DNA of 64,000 bases from Scleromitrula shiraiana (lineage: Eukaryota; Ascomycota; Leotiomycetes; Helotiales; Sclerotiniaceae): NCBI GenBank assembly GCA_028455995.1, contig JABELC010000003.1, positions 1,984,001-2,048,000 on the forward strand, read 5' to 3'. The position numbers were made by a program, and so were the translations under genes. Below, piece after piece: positions 1-10,375 of this stretch; the first letter of the stretch is position 1, and the number at the start of each line of letters is the position of its first letter. The notes below the pieces were generated by a model. It made no database searches and was not told the DNA's origin. It worked only from the letters and a program-made list of their open reading frames with translations.

Positions 1-763
1 TCTTCGACGCTTCCTGACCTCTCTTCAACTCCTCACTCCTAAGCCATTTATTCCTCTGCAACCGCATCTTCCAAAGCTCATCTTCCATTCCCTCCAGTTC
101 AGGATCCTCTTTCCCATGTCTCAACCTAGCACGCAATACCTTAACTCGTGCCTCCAAATCCTCAATGTCACGATACGAGATCGTGCCATCGGAATTTCGA
201 GGTACATCTTCACGCCGAAGCGTAGAAGATTGCGGAGTTTGCGATTGGTATCGCGCGGAGTTGTCACGGGAATTATAGAAATTCTTCTTGGAAGGGGGAG
301 CCCTAGGACGATAAGAATCATCCTTGGGTGGAGGGGTAGGTGGGACATCGTAGTAATATCGTGGTTCCTGGTAGACACCACGATCTCTCGGGGGAGCTCT
401 ATGAGATGGGGAAGCGTGGTGGTAACGGGGAGGGGATTGTGAATAACCATACCCGGAATCGGCCTGCGATTCAGAGTACTTTTGTGGAGGAGGGGATGGA
501 GATCGATAGCGTTGCTCACGGCCTCTCCCATAGGCAGACCGGAACTCCGTGAAAGGAGTTTCGGCTCTGCCCATAGGGGAACGGGCTCGGCGACGATCGG
601 GAGACGGATCTCGCAAGGCTGGAGACGGTGAGCGATTCAACTCGCGTTGTTTCTGCTCATGTTGTCTGTTCCATTCCTCAGGAGAGATTCGAGCGTCTTC
701 GAAAGAAGGGGGAGTTCTCGCTTGTTCGCGTCCAGCGCGTTCGTTGGAGAAGTTTTGATTCAT
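1..763 (-). CDS. SP-rich, disordered protein with C-terminal charged helix (5' part; runs off left edge)
   Basis: Reading the minus strand from the ATG at 763, the frame is open for 254 codons to the window edge, so only the N-terminal part is visible. The first ~200 residues are low complexity: Arg, Ser and Pro rich with repeated RSPSP-like and PPP motifs, Tyr-rich in the middle, and look disordered. Around residues 200-254 the composition changes to a strongly charged, Leu/Arg/Glu-rich segment (DIEDLEARVKVLRARLRHG and onwards) that looks like a coiled coil. Shorter open frames on both strands in this span are shadows. No catalytic motif is seen and I do not recognise the family; SP/RS-rich fungal proteins of this look are often nuclear or RNA-associated, but that is only a hint. 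The 728 bp to its right would hold its promoter. Confidence 0.72.
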   Translation of the reverse strand, partial: MNQNFSNERAGREQARTPPSFEDARISPEEWNRQHEQKQRELNRSPSPALRDPSPDRRRARSPMGRAETPFTEFRSAYGRGREQRYRSPSPPPQKYSESQADSGYGYSQSPPRYHHASPSHRAPPRDRGVYQEPRYYYDVPPTPPPKDDSYRPRAPPSKKNFYNSRDNSARYQSQTPQSSTLRREDVPRNSDGTISYRDIEDLEARVKVLRARLRHGKEDPELEGMEDELWKMRLQRNKWLRSEELKRGQEASK

Positions 764-1491
764 ATTGTAGGTAGGTGGTGGGTAGTAAGTGATGTAGGTG
801 AAGTAAAACTGTTAATAAGTCGCTTTACTGGGAGAGTAAGACGAATTATCGATAAGTGAGTTGATGAAGATGATGAATATCAGTGATGATTAAAGGGCCG
901 GCAAGAAGAATGCTTATATATTACGTAACGATTGTTGTTTACTATTGGTATTAGTTTGTTCTCAATTTGAACAATAGTGATTTGTTCAAAATTAGTCTTT
1001 ATGCGCCTTCCATCGAGAATAAAGTAATTTTTACTTCTTTGTTGTCCTCGTAGATGATGAAGAAAGGGGAGCACAATGCCTTTGTTACTGAATACAATAC
1101 AAAGACGAATGTTATCAACTTGAAATACTATATAGACTCAAGATATTGATTTGCTACTATTTTCATTCGGCGTAGAGATGGATTCATGTCGAAGACACTA
1201 CTAGCGTTAATTTCTTGTTAAGCGAGCTCTAACAATATTCTACTACGTATTTTGGTATTAAACAACTAAAATTTTGGCTATTTAATTTAATGTTGAGCAA
1301 TTCGACAGTCTAATATTTAATCAAGTAGTGAATGTTATTAAATAGATTATTCTAATAGGAATCAGACAATCAAACCATAGGCCCGAATTAACATGATAGA
1401 GTTGTTCATAAAAATAGCATTGTTATATAGGATCCATCAACCCCATCTTTTATCGTTAATCATATGGATATCATTACCTGGGTGCAAATTC
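764..1491. other. Intergenic, probable promoter of the SP-rich gene
   Basis: AT-rich spacer between the start of the SP-rich gene and the stop of the small Thr-tract gene, both on the minus strand. It holds no open frame with a plausible start and no RNA gene that I can see. Confidence 0.5.
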
Positions 1492-1933
1492 TCAACATCT
1501 CTTTACTAAACCCTCCCCCCAACAATACCCGCTCCACCACTCCTCCACCGCAGTTCGAGGCGGTTGTTCATTTGATGCATAGGTGGTTTGCGATGCAGGA
1601 GGAGGATCGATATGTGGGTTATATGGATGCTTATGTGTGTGGGTTGTGCCATCGCTATTGACGGTTGTTGTCGCTGGTAGTACGTTAGAGTCTTTTAGAT
1701 TCACGATTGTTATGCGGATTGACCATACTTGTGGTTGTAGTTGTCGTGGTTGTTGTTGTAGTCCCACGGCTTGAAGTGCTGTTAGGATTTGAATTTACCC
1801 TAGTATCAGCGCTTGATATATTGCTGCTTCTGAACGATTCATTGTTGCTATTGTTTGTCAAAATAGCATTACCACCGTCTGGAGTCTCCGGTTGCCCCAA
1901 CGGAATCTTATTTTTATGTTTGAAAAGGCCCAT
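1492..1933 (-). CDS. Small hypothetical protein, 128 aa, two exons, Thr tract
   Basis: Two overlapping minus-strand frames join into one gene by a 55-bp intron (1674-1728) with donor GTATGG, a CTAAC branch site and a CAG acceptor. Exon 1 is 1729-1933 and exon 2 is 1492-1673, giving 387 nt or 128 residues. The start has a good context (CAAAATGG). The product begins with a basic MGLFKHKNKI stretch, continues Asn/Ser-rich, has a run of about 14 Thr that spans the splice site, and ends in a better-ordered Pro/Trp-containing tail (EEWWSGYCWGEGLVKRC). There is no signal peptide or membrane segment. The function is unknown. An N-terminal MG with basic residues could be myristoylated (an N-myristoyltransferase gene is present at 55.5 kb), but this is speculation. 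Confidence 0.6.
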
Positions 1934-3912
1934 TTTGCGGCTTTTAGTTGACTGGGATATTACGATGTATCAATATCTTTGTAGTCTCTCAATATAAATA
2001 TCTCATATAAAAAGGGCCAATCTTCAACTTAAATTCCCACATGGTTCAAAATAATCTTCCGACTTAATTACACATGATGGAGGGTCCAAAGCAAGTAATT
2101 TGGTTTCGATCATTGCTTTCTTGAGGGAAGATCGCGGGGGAACGCCACAGATATCGAAGCTTGAACTGTGTGGCTGATAGTCAAGTCACGGGATTTAAAG
2201 CACGTGAGTAGACTGTAGTCGTTGCGTAAGTAGACTAGAGAGGAACACCATCATGGAAGTGCACTAACTCACACATCACTCTACAAAATCATTATTACGA
2301 TAACTTACTAGTACTCAATATCAAATAACTTGTTATTTTTTCAAAAGACCATAGAATTCAACTATCTAATTAATAGTATTTAAACCAAATTTTAGTTTTT
2401 TAACTTGAAAATTAATACTATATTAATTTGTTATAACTTGAACTTCTTTTTGAAACTTTACTAGTAGTGCCCCTAGTGGAAGGTTTAAATGGATAGTTAC
2501 TAGTAGCTAGATATATGAATCAATCAACCCTCTTCTTCTACTTAAATAGTTCAACCGTGACTCTGATCTCGTCATGAAATTCATAGTGGGGCATATCAAC
2601 TATGTTAGCATCCGAGTCAGTCAGAATAATCAATAACTTGATAATCATGATAGAACTTGAAATTCTTATACTAGTAGAACTTGAAAAAAGAATTTCGAAA
2701 CATCTAGTCTTAAACTAGTGTATCTAGCAAACTAAATATTTTGAGACTAAACGTCACAAACCCTATTTTAGCTTAAGATTTTAATCATGATACTAGTATC
2801 AGTGTAGAGTTTTATATTTGTTGGGGTCACTTAGGTAAGTTGCTAACAACAATTAGTAAAAAACATATATTCATCTATGATTCGTACGAAGAAAAAGGAT
2901 CATATATTCTAAGTAAAAGAGTGGGTTGTGGCCGAAAGGCTACGTCAACTATACAATGATATGATACGCACGTGCTAAAGTCACGTGCTAATCACGTGCA
3001 CAGTCAATATTACTATCTGAAAGCACCGTATTGCTAGAATCGGGTGGTATGGCCAACCTCGCTAAACGCAGAATGAATTTACGTAAAGTAGCTTGAGAGT
3101 AGGTCTTAAATTGTTTGAAAATCGCTTCTATTGAATTAATACATTTTTTCATACTAGTATATAATCACAAACACTAAATAGATTGTCTCTTCCAGCACAG
3201 TTTTCTACTCATATGAAGCCCAATTGTGGTCTTAGGAAAGTGTGTGCACTAGTTCCTATATGGAGGTCTTCAAAGTCAAGGATCAACAACTGACTATTTG
3301 TTCTGATTAAATTAGATCTGTTGATGAGGTTAGTGTTGGATATGTATAATAAGTCTTGATAGATTAAGGTAAATTATGAGAGAGTGGTAATAACCTAGCG
3401 CACGTTAAGTTGTGTGTATCAATTTATATCTAATGAGTATCGATTATATGACGTGTGCAACAAATAAACTCATATTAGTCAAATCTTAGGCTAACCCTAA
3501 GGTCTATCTTAGATTGAGTCGATGATATCACCAAGTAATTGTTAATTTTAGCTTCGGGCCTTCCGTATAAAGAGAAAAACCTGTAGAGATTTCGAGAAAC
3601 CGTACATTCACATCATATCTGCCGTACTTCATATGTCCCGTAGATATATTATCCTCCGTACCTCAAGAAGTTATAATGGCAATAAATCTTCAAACTCTCC
3701 ACTACTTGTTACATTCAAAAATCTCCTGATCATTCCAACTTACAACATTCTGTAACAGTGGAAATCCAGCAAATACAACTGACACGTTTGTGGCATTGAA
3801 ACAAGTGCTGAACAAGACTCTCTATCTTTACTATTAAACAAGCACCCAGAGCATCGACTAGTTGTCCATCAGCAGCATCATACTCTTGATACGAACACTT
3901 GCCTCATATTAC
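1934..3912. other. AT-rich divergent intergenic region
   Basis: Two kilobases between divergently transcribed genes. It is AT-rich with recurrent ACTAGTA and AACTTGAA/TTCAAGTT words, like the larger island at 40-44 kb. It contains four CACGTG palindromes, three of them clustered near 2969-2998. No coding sequence seen. Confidence 0.5.
2969..2998. promoter_or_regulatory. Cluster of three CACGTG palindromes
   Basis: CACGTG occurs at 2969-2974, 2982-2987 and 2993-2998, with a fourth copy at 2201-2206. CACGTG is the site of bHLH factors such as Cbf1/Pho4-type proteins. The cluster lies about 0.9 kb upstream of the exonuclease-domain gene and about 1 kb from the small gene on the other side. Binding is inferred only from the motif. 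Confidence 0.35.
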
Positions 3913-5295
3913 ATGTTTACAACCTCAAGAATTGACGAATCTATCAATACCTTGACGCTAGCAGACATAACAACTTTGAGCATTACCACTTTAGACATGA
4001 CAACTTCAGACATGACTCTACACTTTGCAAATGTAGACGTGGCAATCGAAGCCATGGAAGATGAGAAAAATTCTTGGGATTGGGCTACAGACATAGAGGT
4101 TGAAGAACTGGTAATCGAGGCCATGCCAGACGAGAAGAAAAATTGGTTATGGGCTGTAGACATAGAAGTCGAAATCCTCTCCGATGAGTACAATGGCTGG
4201 GGCTATGTTCCAGATTTGTCATGGTCTGAGACGGATGAAGATATAGACTGGGATTCAATCATCATATCAGATGAGAAGAGAGATTGGATATGGGCTGTCT
4301 CTATAAATGTCGATGACTTGTCTGATAATGGCGAAGATCGCCTCTGGTGCCATCCGAAGTCTACGAAAAAGAGCACAGTCGCCATGGCGATTGACTGGGA
4401 TTTAATAAACAGTTATCCTCCCCAAAAGGGACAAGAGCAAGCTGTGTTCACTATAGACACATCCGAAAAGCTGGATAAATTCCTACCGATCCTCTCGAAG
4501 ATCAAAAACGACTCGGGCGTTGCTGAAATTGCTTGCGATTGCGAAGGAGGTTCAAAAGGCTTTGGGCGAAATGGTCAGATAACCTTTTTCACCATGACAA
4601 TCATCTCTATCAGAAAAACATACATCCTAGATGTTCACGTCCTTGGCCAAGAGGTCTTTGACCGTGCTGGTGAGAATGGGCTCTCTTTGCGCGCAATACT
4701 TGAATCTCAGAGTATCATTCAGCTGTGGTTTGATCTCCGAGGTGACTACGATTCATTGCATCATCTATATGGCATCATGCCAGGCCGAGTGCGCGACCTT
4801 CAGCTTATGGAATTCCTTTCCCGTTCAAGATCGAAGTACTCTGTTTCTGGCTTGCAAAGAGTCATGTCAGAGCACGGCCAAAGCTTCATGTGGGGTTGGG
4901 AATTGGAAGATTGGCTCGAAGGCAAATCAATGGGTCGCAGATTTTTCCGCGACTACGGCTGGGATATGTTGGAACAAAGACCCATCCCTGACATCGCCAC
5001 AGATTATATCGCCGGTGATACAGAGTATATGGGACCCTTACATGACAAGTTATGTATCCAATTGCAAGCCTGGACCAACAGCTTGAAGGATGCGATGGTT
5101 TACAACGAGATGCGAGGCAAGACCGTAAAAGAGTTGTTGGCGTTTATTGATCAGCAATCGACCCTACGAGCTGAATATGCTATGTCGCCTGATTTCGACT
5201 CTTCTGATCCAGAAGGGAAAACCGATCCTCCGTCAGCATTTGTCGCAATCGCAAGATGGGAGAGGGATCCTTACGGGATTAACCCATGGTCCTGA
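3913..5295 (+). CDS. 3'-5' exonuclease-domain (DnaQ-like, RNase H fold) protein with N-terminal Trp/acidic repeats
   Basis: Single-exon frame of 460 residues from the ATG at 3913; a TAG lies in frame 54 nt upstream, so this is the first usable start. The C-terminal half carries the three exonuclease motifs of the DEDD family: Exo I D209-C-E211 (ACDCEGG), Exo II with D278/D280 in FDLRGDYDSLHHLYGI, and Exo III Y365-I-A-G-D369. The expected acidic residues are therefore present, and the nuclease (WRN/EXD type) may be active on RNA or DNA. The N-terminal third (about residues 47-135) has four imperfect units of the form DEKxxWxWAxDIxVE, which I do not recognise as a named domain. An upstream 5' exon cannot be excluded. 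A broken copy of this gene lies at 6.7-7.3 kb in the same orientation. Confidence 0.72.
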   Translation: MFTTSRIDESINTLTLADITTLSITTLDMTTSDMTLHFANVDVAIEAMEDEKNSWDWATDIEVEELVIEAMPDEKKNWLWAVDIEVEILSDEYNGWGYVPDLSWSETDEDIDWDSIIISDEKRDWIWAVSINVDDLSDNGEDRLWCHPKSTKKSTVAMAIDWDLINSYPPQKGQEQAVFTIDTSEKLDKFLPILSKIKNDSGVAEIACDCEGGSKGFGRNGQITFFTMTIISIRKTYILDVHVLGQEVFDRAGENGLSLRAILESQSIIQLWFDLRGDYDSLHHLYGIMPGRVRDLQLMEFLSRSRSKYSVSGLQRVMSEHGQSFMWGWELEDWLEGKSMGRRFFRDYGWDMLEQRPIPDIATDYIAGDTEYMGPLHDKLCIQLQAWTNSLKDAMVYNEMRGKTVKELLAFIDQQSTLRAEYAMSPDFDSSDPEGKTDPPSAFVAIARWERDPYGINPWS

Positions 5296-6699
5296 ATGCC
5301 AATACGGAGCAGGAATAGATTATATCGTCAGATGTTGTTAGATCAGATTTCGTTGGATACTATTAGATCGGATTTCGTTGGATGTTGTTATATTAGACTA
5401 TCAACACAAGAATGTTAGCTTTTATCCTCAAGTATGAATTTATCTCATTCTAATCTTCAATGAATATTGTTAGATCAAACCATATATCTTTAAATGAGAC
5501 AGTGAGTGAATTAAGTGACTTCAAATTAGAAATCTACGAATGAATGAACGAATTAGTGAGCGAATCCACAAATTTTCTAGAAGTTCACGAGTACATACAT
5601 AATACATACCTTGTGACGTGGATAACACACCCTCCCCAGAAATGCATATTTATTTTATCTCGTTATCCACAAATTAACGTGTTAATTAGAGGATCTTGCC
5701 TGAGTGTACTAGTAGATTAGCCCTGCAAATCGAATTGCTTTGTTAAGAGTGCAAGTCATAATTATTTATTTATAACCCTGTGGATGCTAATAGTCACACA
5801 TATGAAATGATCATAAAACATAAAGAAATAAAGTCACATATCAGGAGGAGCCTCTACTGTTAAGAGAATTCAAATTTAGCTGATAATCGGATGGAACGTT
5901 TTCCAACACTGCTCGCTTATAACAGGGGTACGGCAGTGATATTTTATCTAATATGCGATAGTACGAAAGGTTTATTAGTAATTATGACAGTGAATTCTCA
6001 ACTAGAATAGAACATACAAATAAAATTTTTAAGGTATATTCAAATGGATTAATAGATAATTCCGTAGATACATCGCGGTGTTATATTCAGTATAACAATT
6101 AGCATTCTGTCCCTAAACATCGAAAGAATAGTACTACACTTATACATTGACATCAATTGTGTCGTGCAAATTAAGTTGTTGCACAACAGAGCTTGCACCG
6201 AACAACGAAGGGAACCTGGAGCTACGAATGGTATGACATCGACCCCTTAAACCTTTCAATTGCCATATTAATTAATGATATTTCGGGCCTGATGATTCAA
6301 AAGTTTTTGAAAATTAAATATGAGAAAATCTACAAGTAAAGTAGGCTTTTTTGCACCAATAACAAAAAGGTAAGCGCATCTTACTCACTGGTCGAGACAT
6401 CACTAAATGAATCTGGAACAACTTCACTAACAGCATCCAGCACGTCATCGGAGACAGAAGATGCGGACGAATTTGCTGTGGCGGATCAAGATTGGTGGAA
6501 TAATAACGACGGTAACAGTTCATAGGCTGATACGCTAGCGTCTCAAGTTTATGATTGGTCGTTTCCATATATATTCGAGAGTGATAATATTTAGGATGTT
6601 GCCCGACCATCAACACCAATTTCTTCGTCCAAAGACCAAAGTAAGCATATCATATCCTCGTCTTTTTTATTGGCAAGTAGCTAAGAGTTCGTAGATTGG
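5296..6699. other. Intergenic between exonuclease gene and its decayed copy
   Basis: AT-rich, with an imperfect tandem repeat of about 25 bp at 5333-5390 (units sharing TTAGATCNGATTTCGTTGGAT). Acidic, Ser/Asp-rich coding-like fragments at about 6380-6520 may be the remains of the N-terminal part of the decayed exonuclease copy. No intact gene seen. Confidence 0.4.
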
Positions 6700-7260
6700 A
6701 TGCTAGTGGACTCTGTGGAAAAGATGGATACTTTTCAATTGGTTCTTAAGCATCTCCGAAGAGGGGTCCCAGAACTCTTTTGCGACTGCGGTGGTAAGAG
6801 CGTAGGATTATCTCGCAAGGGCCGCATAACCTTATGTCACGTCTTTGGCAAACAGGTCTTCGAAACAATTGGAGAAGACGAGGATCCCGAGTTGGTATCC
6901 GATAACGGTCACCGTCAAGGGAAAACAACAAAGATGGAGCGTAGCGAGTTCTTCCGCGAAAACGGCTGGGGACAACTTGAGGTACGACCTTTATCGGCAC
7001 TGGTGATAAAATCCACCCTAGGAGATAGAAAAACCATGCCTTTCTTGCATAACCATCTGATATTAAAACTCCCCAGCTGTACCCATATGATGAGAATGGG
7101 TTATTCAGACCTCTTCCTTGATATAGTCGATGAGGATTCAATCATTAGAGCCGTGACAGTTTGGTTTAAGGAGACTAATGCCGATAAAAAATGCGAAGGG
7201 CCACATCCAGGAACTTTGTCACCACGAGCTTTGACGATATTTCCTGAAATCTATCCCTGA
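6700..7260 (+). pseudogene. Degenerate copy of the 3'-5' exonuclease-domain gene
   Basis: The 186-residue frame aligns by eye with the exonuclease domain of the gene at 3913-5295. SVEKMDTFQLVLKHL matches TSEKLDKFLPILSKI, FCDCGGKSVGLSRKGRITL matches ACDCEGGSKGFGRNGQITF, and FFRENGWGQLEVRPLSALV matches FFRDYGWDMLEQRPIPDIA. The Exo I Glu is lost (D-C-G-G), the whole segment holding Exo II is deleted, and the Exo III Tyr/Asp pattern is gone (IKSTLGDRKTMPFLH). The N-terminal repeats are absent from the open frame. It cannot be an active nuclease. I call it a pseudogene; a shortened non-catalytic protein is possible but less likely. Confidence 0.7.
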
Positions 7261-7854
7261 TGCCGACAAGACGAGTTTTTCCAAATCAAACTACTCAATC
7301 TAGGTGACGTCCTTCTTTCACGCCATCTAAAATTGGATACGTCGGGCCACATGCTGATTATAAAGCAGGATAAGTGGACGGCCGGAGTATGGGTTTCAAA
7401 GTTGCCTTTGACTTGGGCGTGGATGGTGGGCGAAGGATTACTATACGCCCTGAAGGAAAGTGGATCCAGTTGTATATGTGCATTATTTGTAATCGACAAA
7501 TGGGAAATAGAGATCCTGAAGAGATTAATTTGTACTTGTTATAGTAATTAGAAGTGGTATTGCACTGTCCTGATGAAGTGAATGTTAGCTCAGAGTAGGG
7601 AAAAGTTCGGCTAATATTACAAATCATCACGAAAATAGACTAGCTTGTGTCGCGCTCTTAAAGTGGTTCACGTTCTTATCGCGTTCCAACCTCCTCCTTT
7701 CCTTTCATCGATTTCATTACCATCATAATCATATCAACCTCTCCGTTTCAAACATTATTCAATTGCACTATTCTGCATCATACCATACAAGCCCACTAAT
7801 ACTCAATTGTCAATTGTCATCATCAATCTTACAATTAATCCGATTATCCTCACA
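7261..7854. other. Intergenic spacer
   Basis: The first ~290 bp, to about 7550, keeps a short open frame that may be more debris of the exonuclease copy. The rest is pyrimidine-rich DNA typical of a fungal promoter and 5' leader for the gene at 7855. Confidence 0.4.
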
Positions 7855-8599
7855 ATGTATCTTAAACGGAAACGATCTGAGTCCGAAATATCCACCAGTT
7901 CATCCTTATTCTCAAGCCCACTCCACAATAACAATTCTATGCTTGTTGATTCTTCATCAATCACAACACCTAGCCTTTTATCTTCACGCACACGGAAACG
8001 TCATAGGGATAATAGACCTAACGAAGAAACTATTCATCGTATGCCATTCATCACCATTCATCACATTACTCAATCGCCCGTTTGCACATCTAACCAATTA
8101 TATAGAACATACACTATCACTTCTCTACTCCGCCCAGCATCAACAGATTCCTATACCAGCATCTGCTCCCTCTCTCATAACTTCGCCTCTTGCACCAATT
8201 CATCCAACAAGTCACACCTCACATCAAGCCTCCCTCCATTCGTTTTGGCAATTGCCTTCCGCGCGTCATACGTCACCTGGCAGCGACTCGAACTCCTCAA
8301 CTACATCATCAAATACAAATACACCAATCTCGATAGCAAGCTCGCATTTCCTTCAAGCGACCAATTGTGGTAATTGTTTTGCGTCACTCGATGACGGACA
8401 GGGTGATGGGATGGATGTAGATATGATGATGGATATTGATGGGACAGGAGAAGGGAATCATGCATGTACAAGTTGTGGGGAAATGGTTTGTCATTCTTGT
8501 GCTGTGAGTAATTTGGGTATGGAGAGGAAATGTTTGAGTTGTGCAGGAAAAGGGCAGAGTGGAAAGAAATGGATAGGTGGGTTGGGATGGATGGATTAG
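7855..8599 (+). CDS. Small nuclear-looking Cys-rich (zinc-ribbon-like) protein, 225 aa, two exons
   Basis: Exon 1 (7855-8038) starts MYLKRKRSESE and contains basic clusters (RTRKRHRD) that resemble nuclear localisation signals. A 67-bp intron (8039-8105: GTATGC donor, CTAAC branch, TATATAG acceptor) joins it to exon 2 (8106-8599) and restores a smooth sequence, EETIHQHTLSLLYSAQHQQ. The middle is Ser/Pro rich with a short LHSFWQLPS motif. The C-terminus has four Cys pairs in the order CGNC, CTSC, CHSC and CLSC with an acidic Met/Asp stretch between the first two, which suggests a zinc-binding module. The arrangement resembles uncharacterised fungal proteins; no function can be assigned. The 678-nt coding length is a multiple of three. 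Confidence 0.75.
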
Positions 8600-9838
8600 T
8601 ATTGAATACTTCTGGTGTCTATTTTTGAGGGGTTTTGTTCCGGAGTATGGGGTTGTGCGTTCTTAATGGTGTCTGGAACTTAACATTTACCTGGATACAG
8701 ATGATCAATGTGCTAGTGGTATATCGATTTATCATTCTCGGATAGGCACTGTGGTGTCTTGGGAGTGGTAACGGCTTTTTCTAAGAGTAATTGATCTGGG
8801 ATTAATTCATCCTTTCTTCTTGGTCGGGTTGTTTTGTTCCTCTTAGAGCGTATGCTCACTCAGATGAAAAATTAACCTGGTCAATTTCTAGGTGTGAATT
8901 TTGACTGAAGATACAGCTACCAGATTATAATTGGATGGCAATACTTTCTCCTAGTAAGGTGGATTGCAATCAAACATTTTCATTCTATTTTATTCCAAGC
9001 ATGTCTACATTATCTACTTCAGTCAACTTTCATCTCTTCTAGTAAATAAAACATTTAGTTTACAGCTTCTTCTATTTCCTCAAGTCTAGCCCCCATCTTA
9101 AGTTCAGATCAATCAATGATTAGAGCCTTCCTAACATAAGTCAATCTCTAGCAAACTGTCTCCATCCTACAGATGGCAAACCTAGTTATAAAAACTTTTC
9201 AACTCACAATCCAAACAATCGAAAAACACAAGCAGATTTCAATTGCTGGTTTGTATAAGGGAATGTTGTCTTATTTCCTGAGCTTAATCATTCATTTCGG
9301 AGGCTTGGACTTGTCCAAGCAAGTCCAAGCCTCAAGCTAGAAAAGATTCCGCAGTGTATTTTGCATTTGTCAACACTAATCAGTAGTCCTATTTGATATT
9401 ATTGTTTTGATAAAATCTGCGCCTAAAATAAGTTACAAGTTATCATAAGTTCTGTGAAATCCGTAATGTTTACTTAATGACAAAACTACAAGTGATCTTT
9501 CTGGAACAAACGCTCTATGAATGCAGAATTTGATACTTCAAGATCTCTCCAGATCCATCAACTTGCATTGCATCAGTATCTAAAGTCTTGTATAATGAAA
9601 TCAAGATAAAATCAAACTTCTCTGCCTCTTCTGTTAACATAGAACAATTCCCAAACGATCCCCATTCCCATTCCTTCCATTCTTAACCAACAGAGAACAT
9701 GCCCAAACAATGCCCTCATTATTTCTATATCTTCTCCATCCTCTATCTTTCCTCTTTCTTATCCATATAGATCCCCATCTCATCCAGAAAAGTTCACAAA
9801 CTCTAACCAAACTCAAGCAACCCCAACCTACAACAACC
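8600..9838. other. Intergenic
   Basis: Over 1.2 kb of AT-rich, non-coding DNA downstream of the Cys-rich gene and upstream of the 66-residue Cys/His gene. The last ~200 bp is pyrimidine-rich. A short frame beginning at 9710 reads in phase into the downstream gene and is probably leader sequence. Confidence 0.45.
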
Positions 9839-10039
9839 ATGTGTAAAGAAACCAAATACTTCTACGACTGCGACCATCAGCATCGAATCTTCAAGCGATG
9901 CCGAGATGCACGCGATCACCACACCCGACCACGTCAGTGTCCCGCCTACCATGTGCGACATGTGGAAAAGAACCGACTTTGTAAGAATTGTCGGAATGAG
10001 GAGATGGCGGATGAAGTTCAACATTGCGTGGCCATGTGA
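9839..10039 (+). CDS. Small Cys/His-rich protein, 66 aa
   Basis: A compact protein starting MCKETKYFYDCDHQHRIFKRC and containing further CPAYH, CKNC and H/C residues near the end. The Cys and His spacing suggests metal binding. It resembles the many short, uncharacterised Cys-rich intracellular proteins of filamentous ascomycetes. An upstream in-frame ATG at 9710 would add 43 residues (hydrophobic, then Gln/Pro/Thr rich). I prefer 9839 because the added part is low complexity and the ATG at 9839 follows a typical ACAACC leader. There is no signal peptide with the preferred start; with the 9710 start a hydrophobic N-terminus would appear, so secretion is not fully excluded. Confidence 0.5.
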   Translation: MCKETKYFYDCDHQHRIFKRCRDARDHHTRPRQCPAYHVRHVEKNRLCKNCRNEEMADEVQHCVAM

Positions 10040-10375
10040 GTGAGTGCGTGGTTTATTGGACTGTGATTGGAGGATTTGAAGCTTTGTATTTTTCCCCTGA
10101 CTTTGAAAATGAGAGTGGTCATGTTTTTATGGCGTTTTCTTTCTTGGCTCCTTTTTCTTTCGTTTTTACACAGAAAAGTATCTACCTCAAAATATAGAAG
10201 AAAAGCATCTTAAAACACCAAAAAAATTAACAATAGACTTTCCATCTGTTTTACCTATAGAACCAAATATGTATTTCCTAAAAAAATGTTCCCATTCATA
10301 AATTCATGCAAGTGACCAACGTGATATAAAATCAAGCAGCCAATATATGAAAGAAATGCCCCCACCCACACCTGC

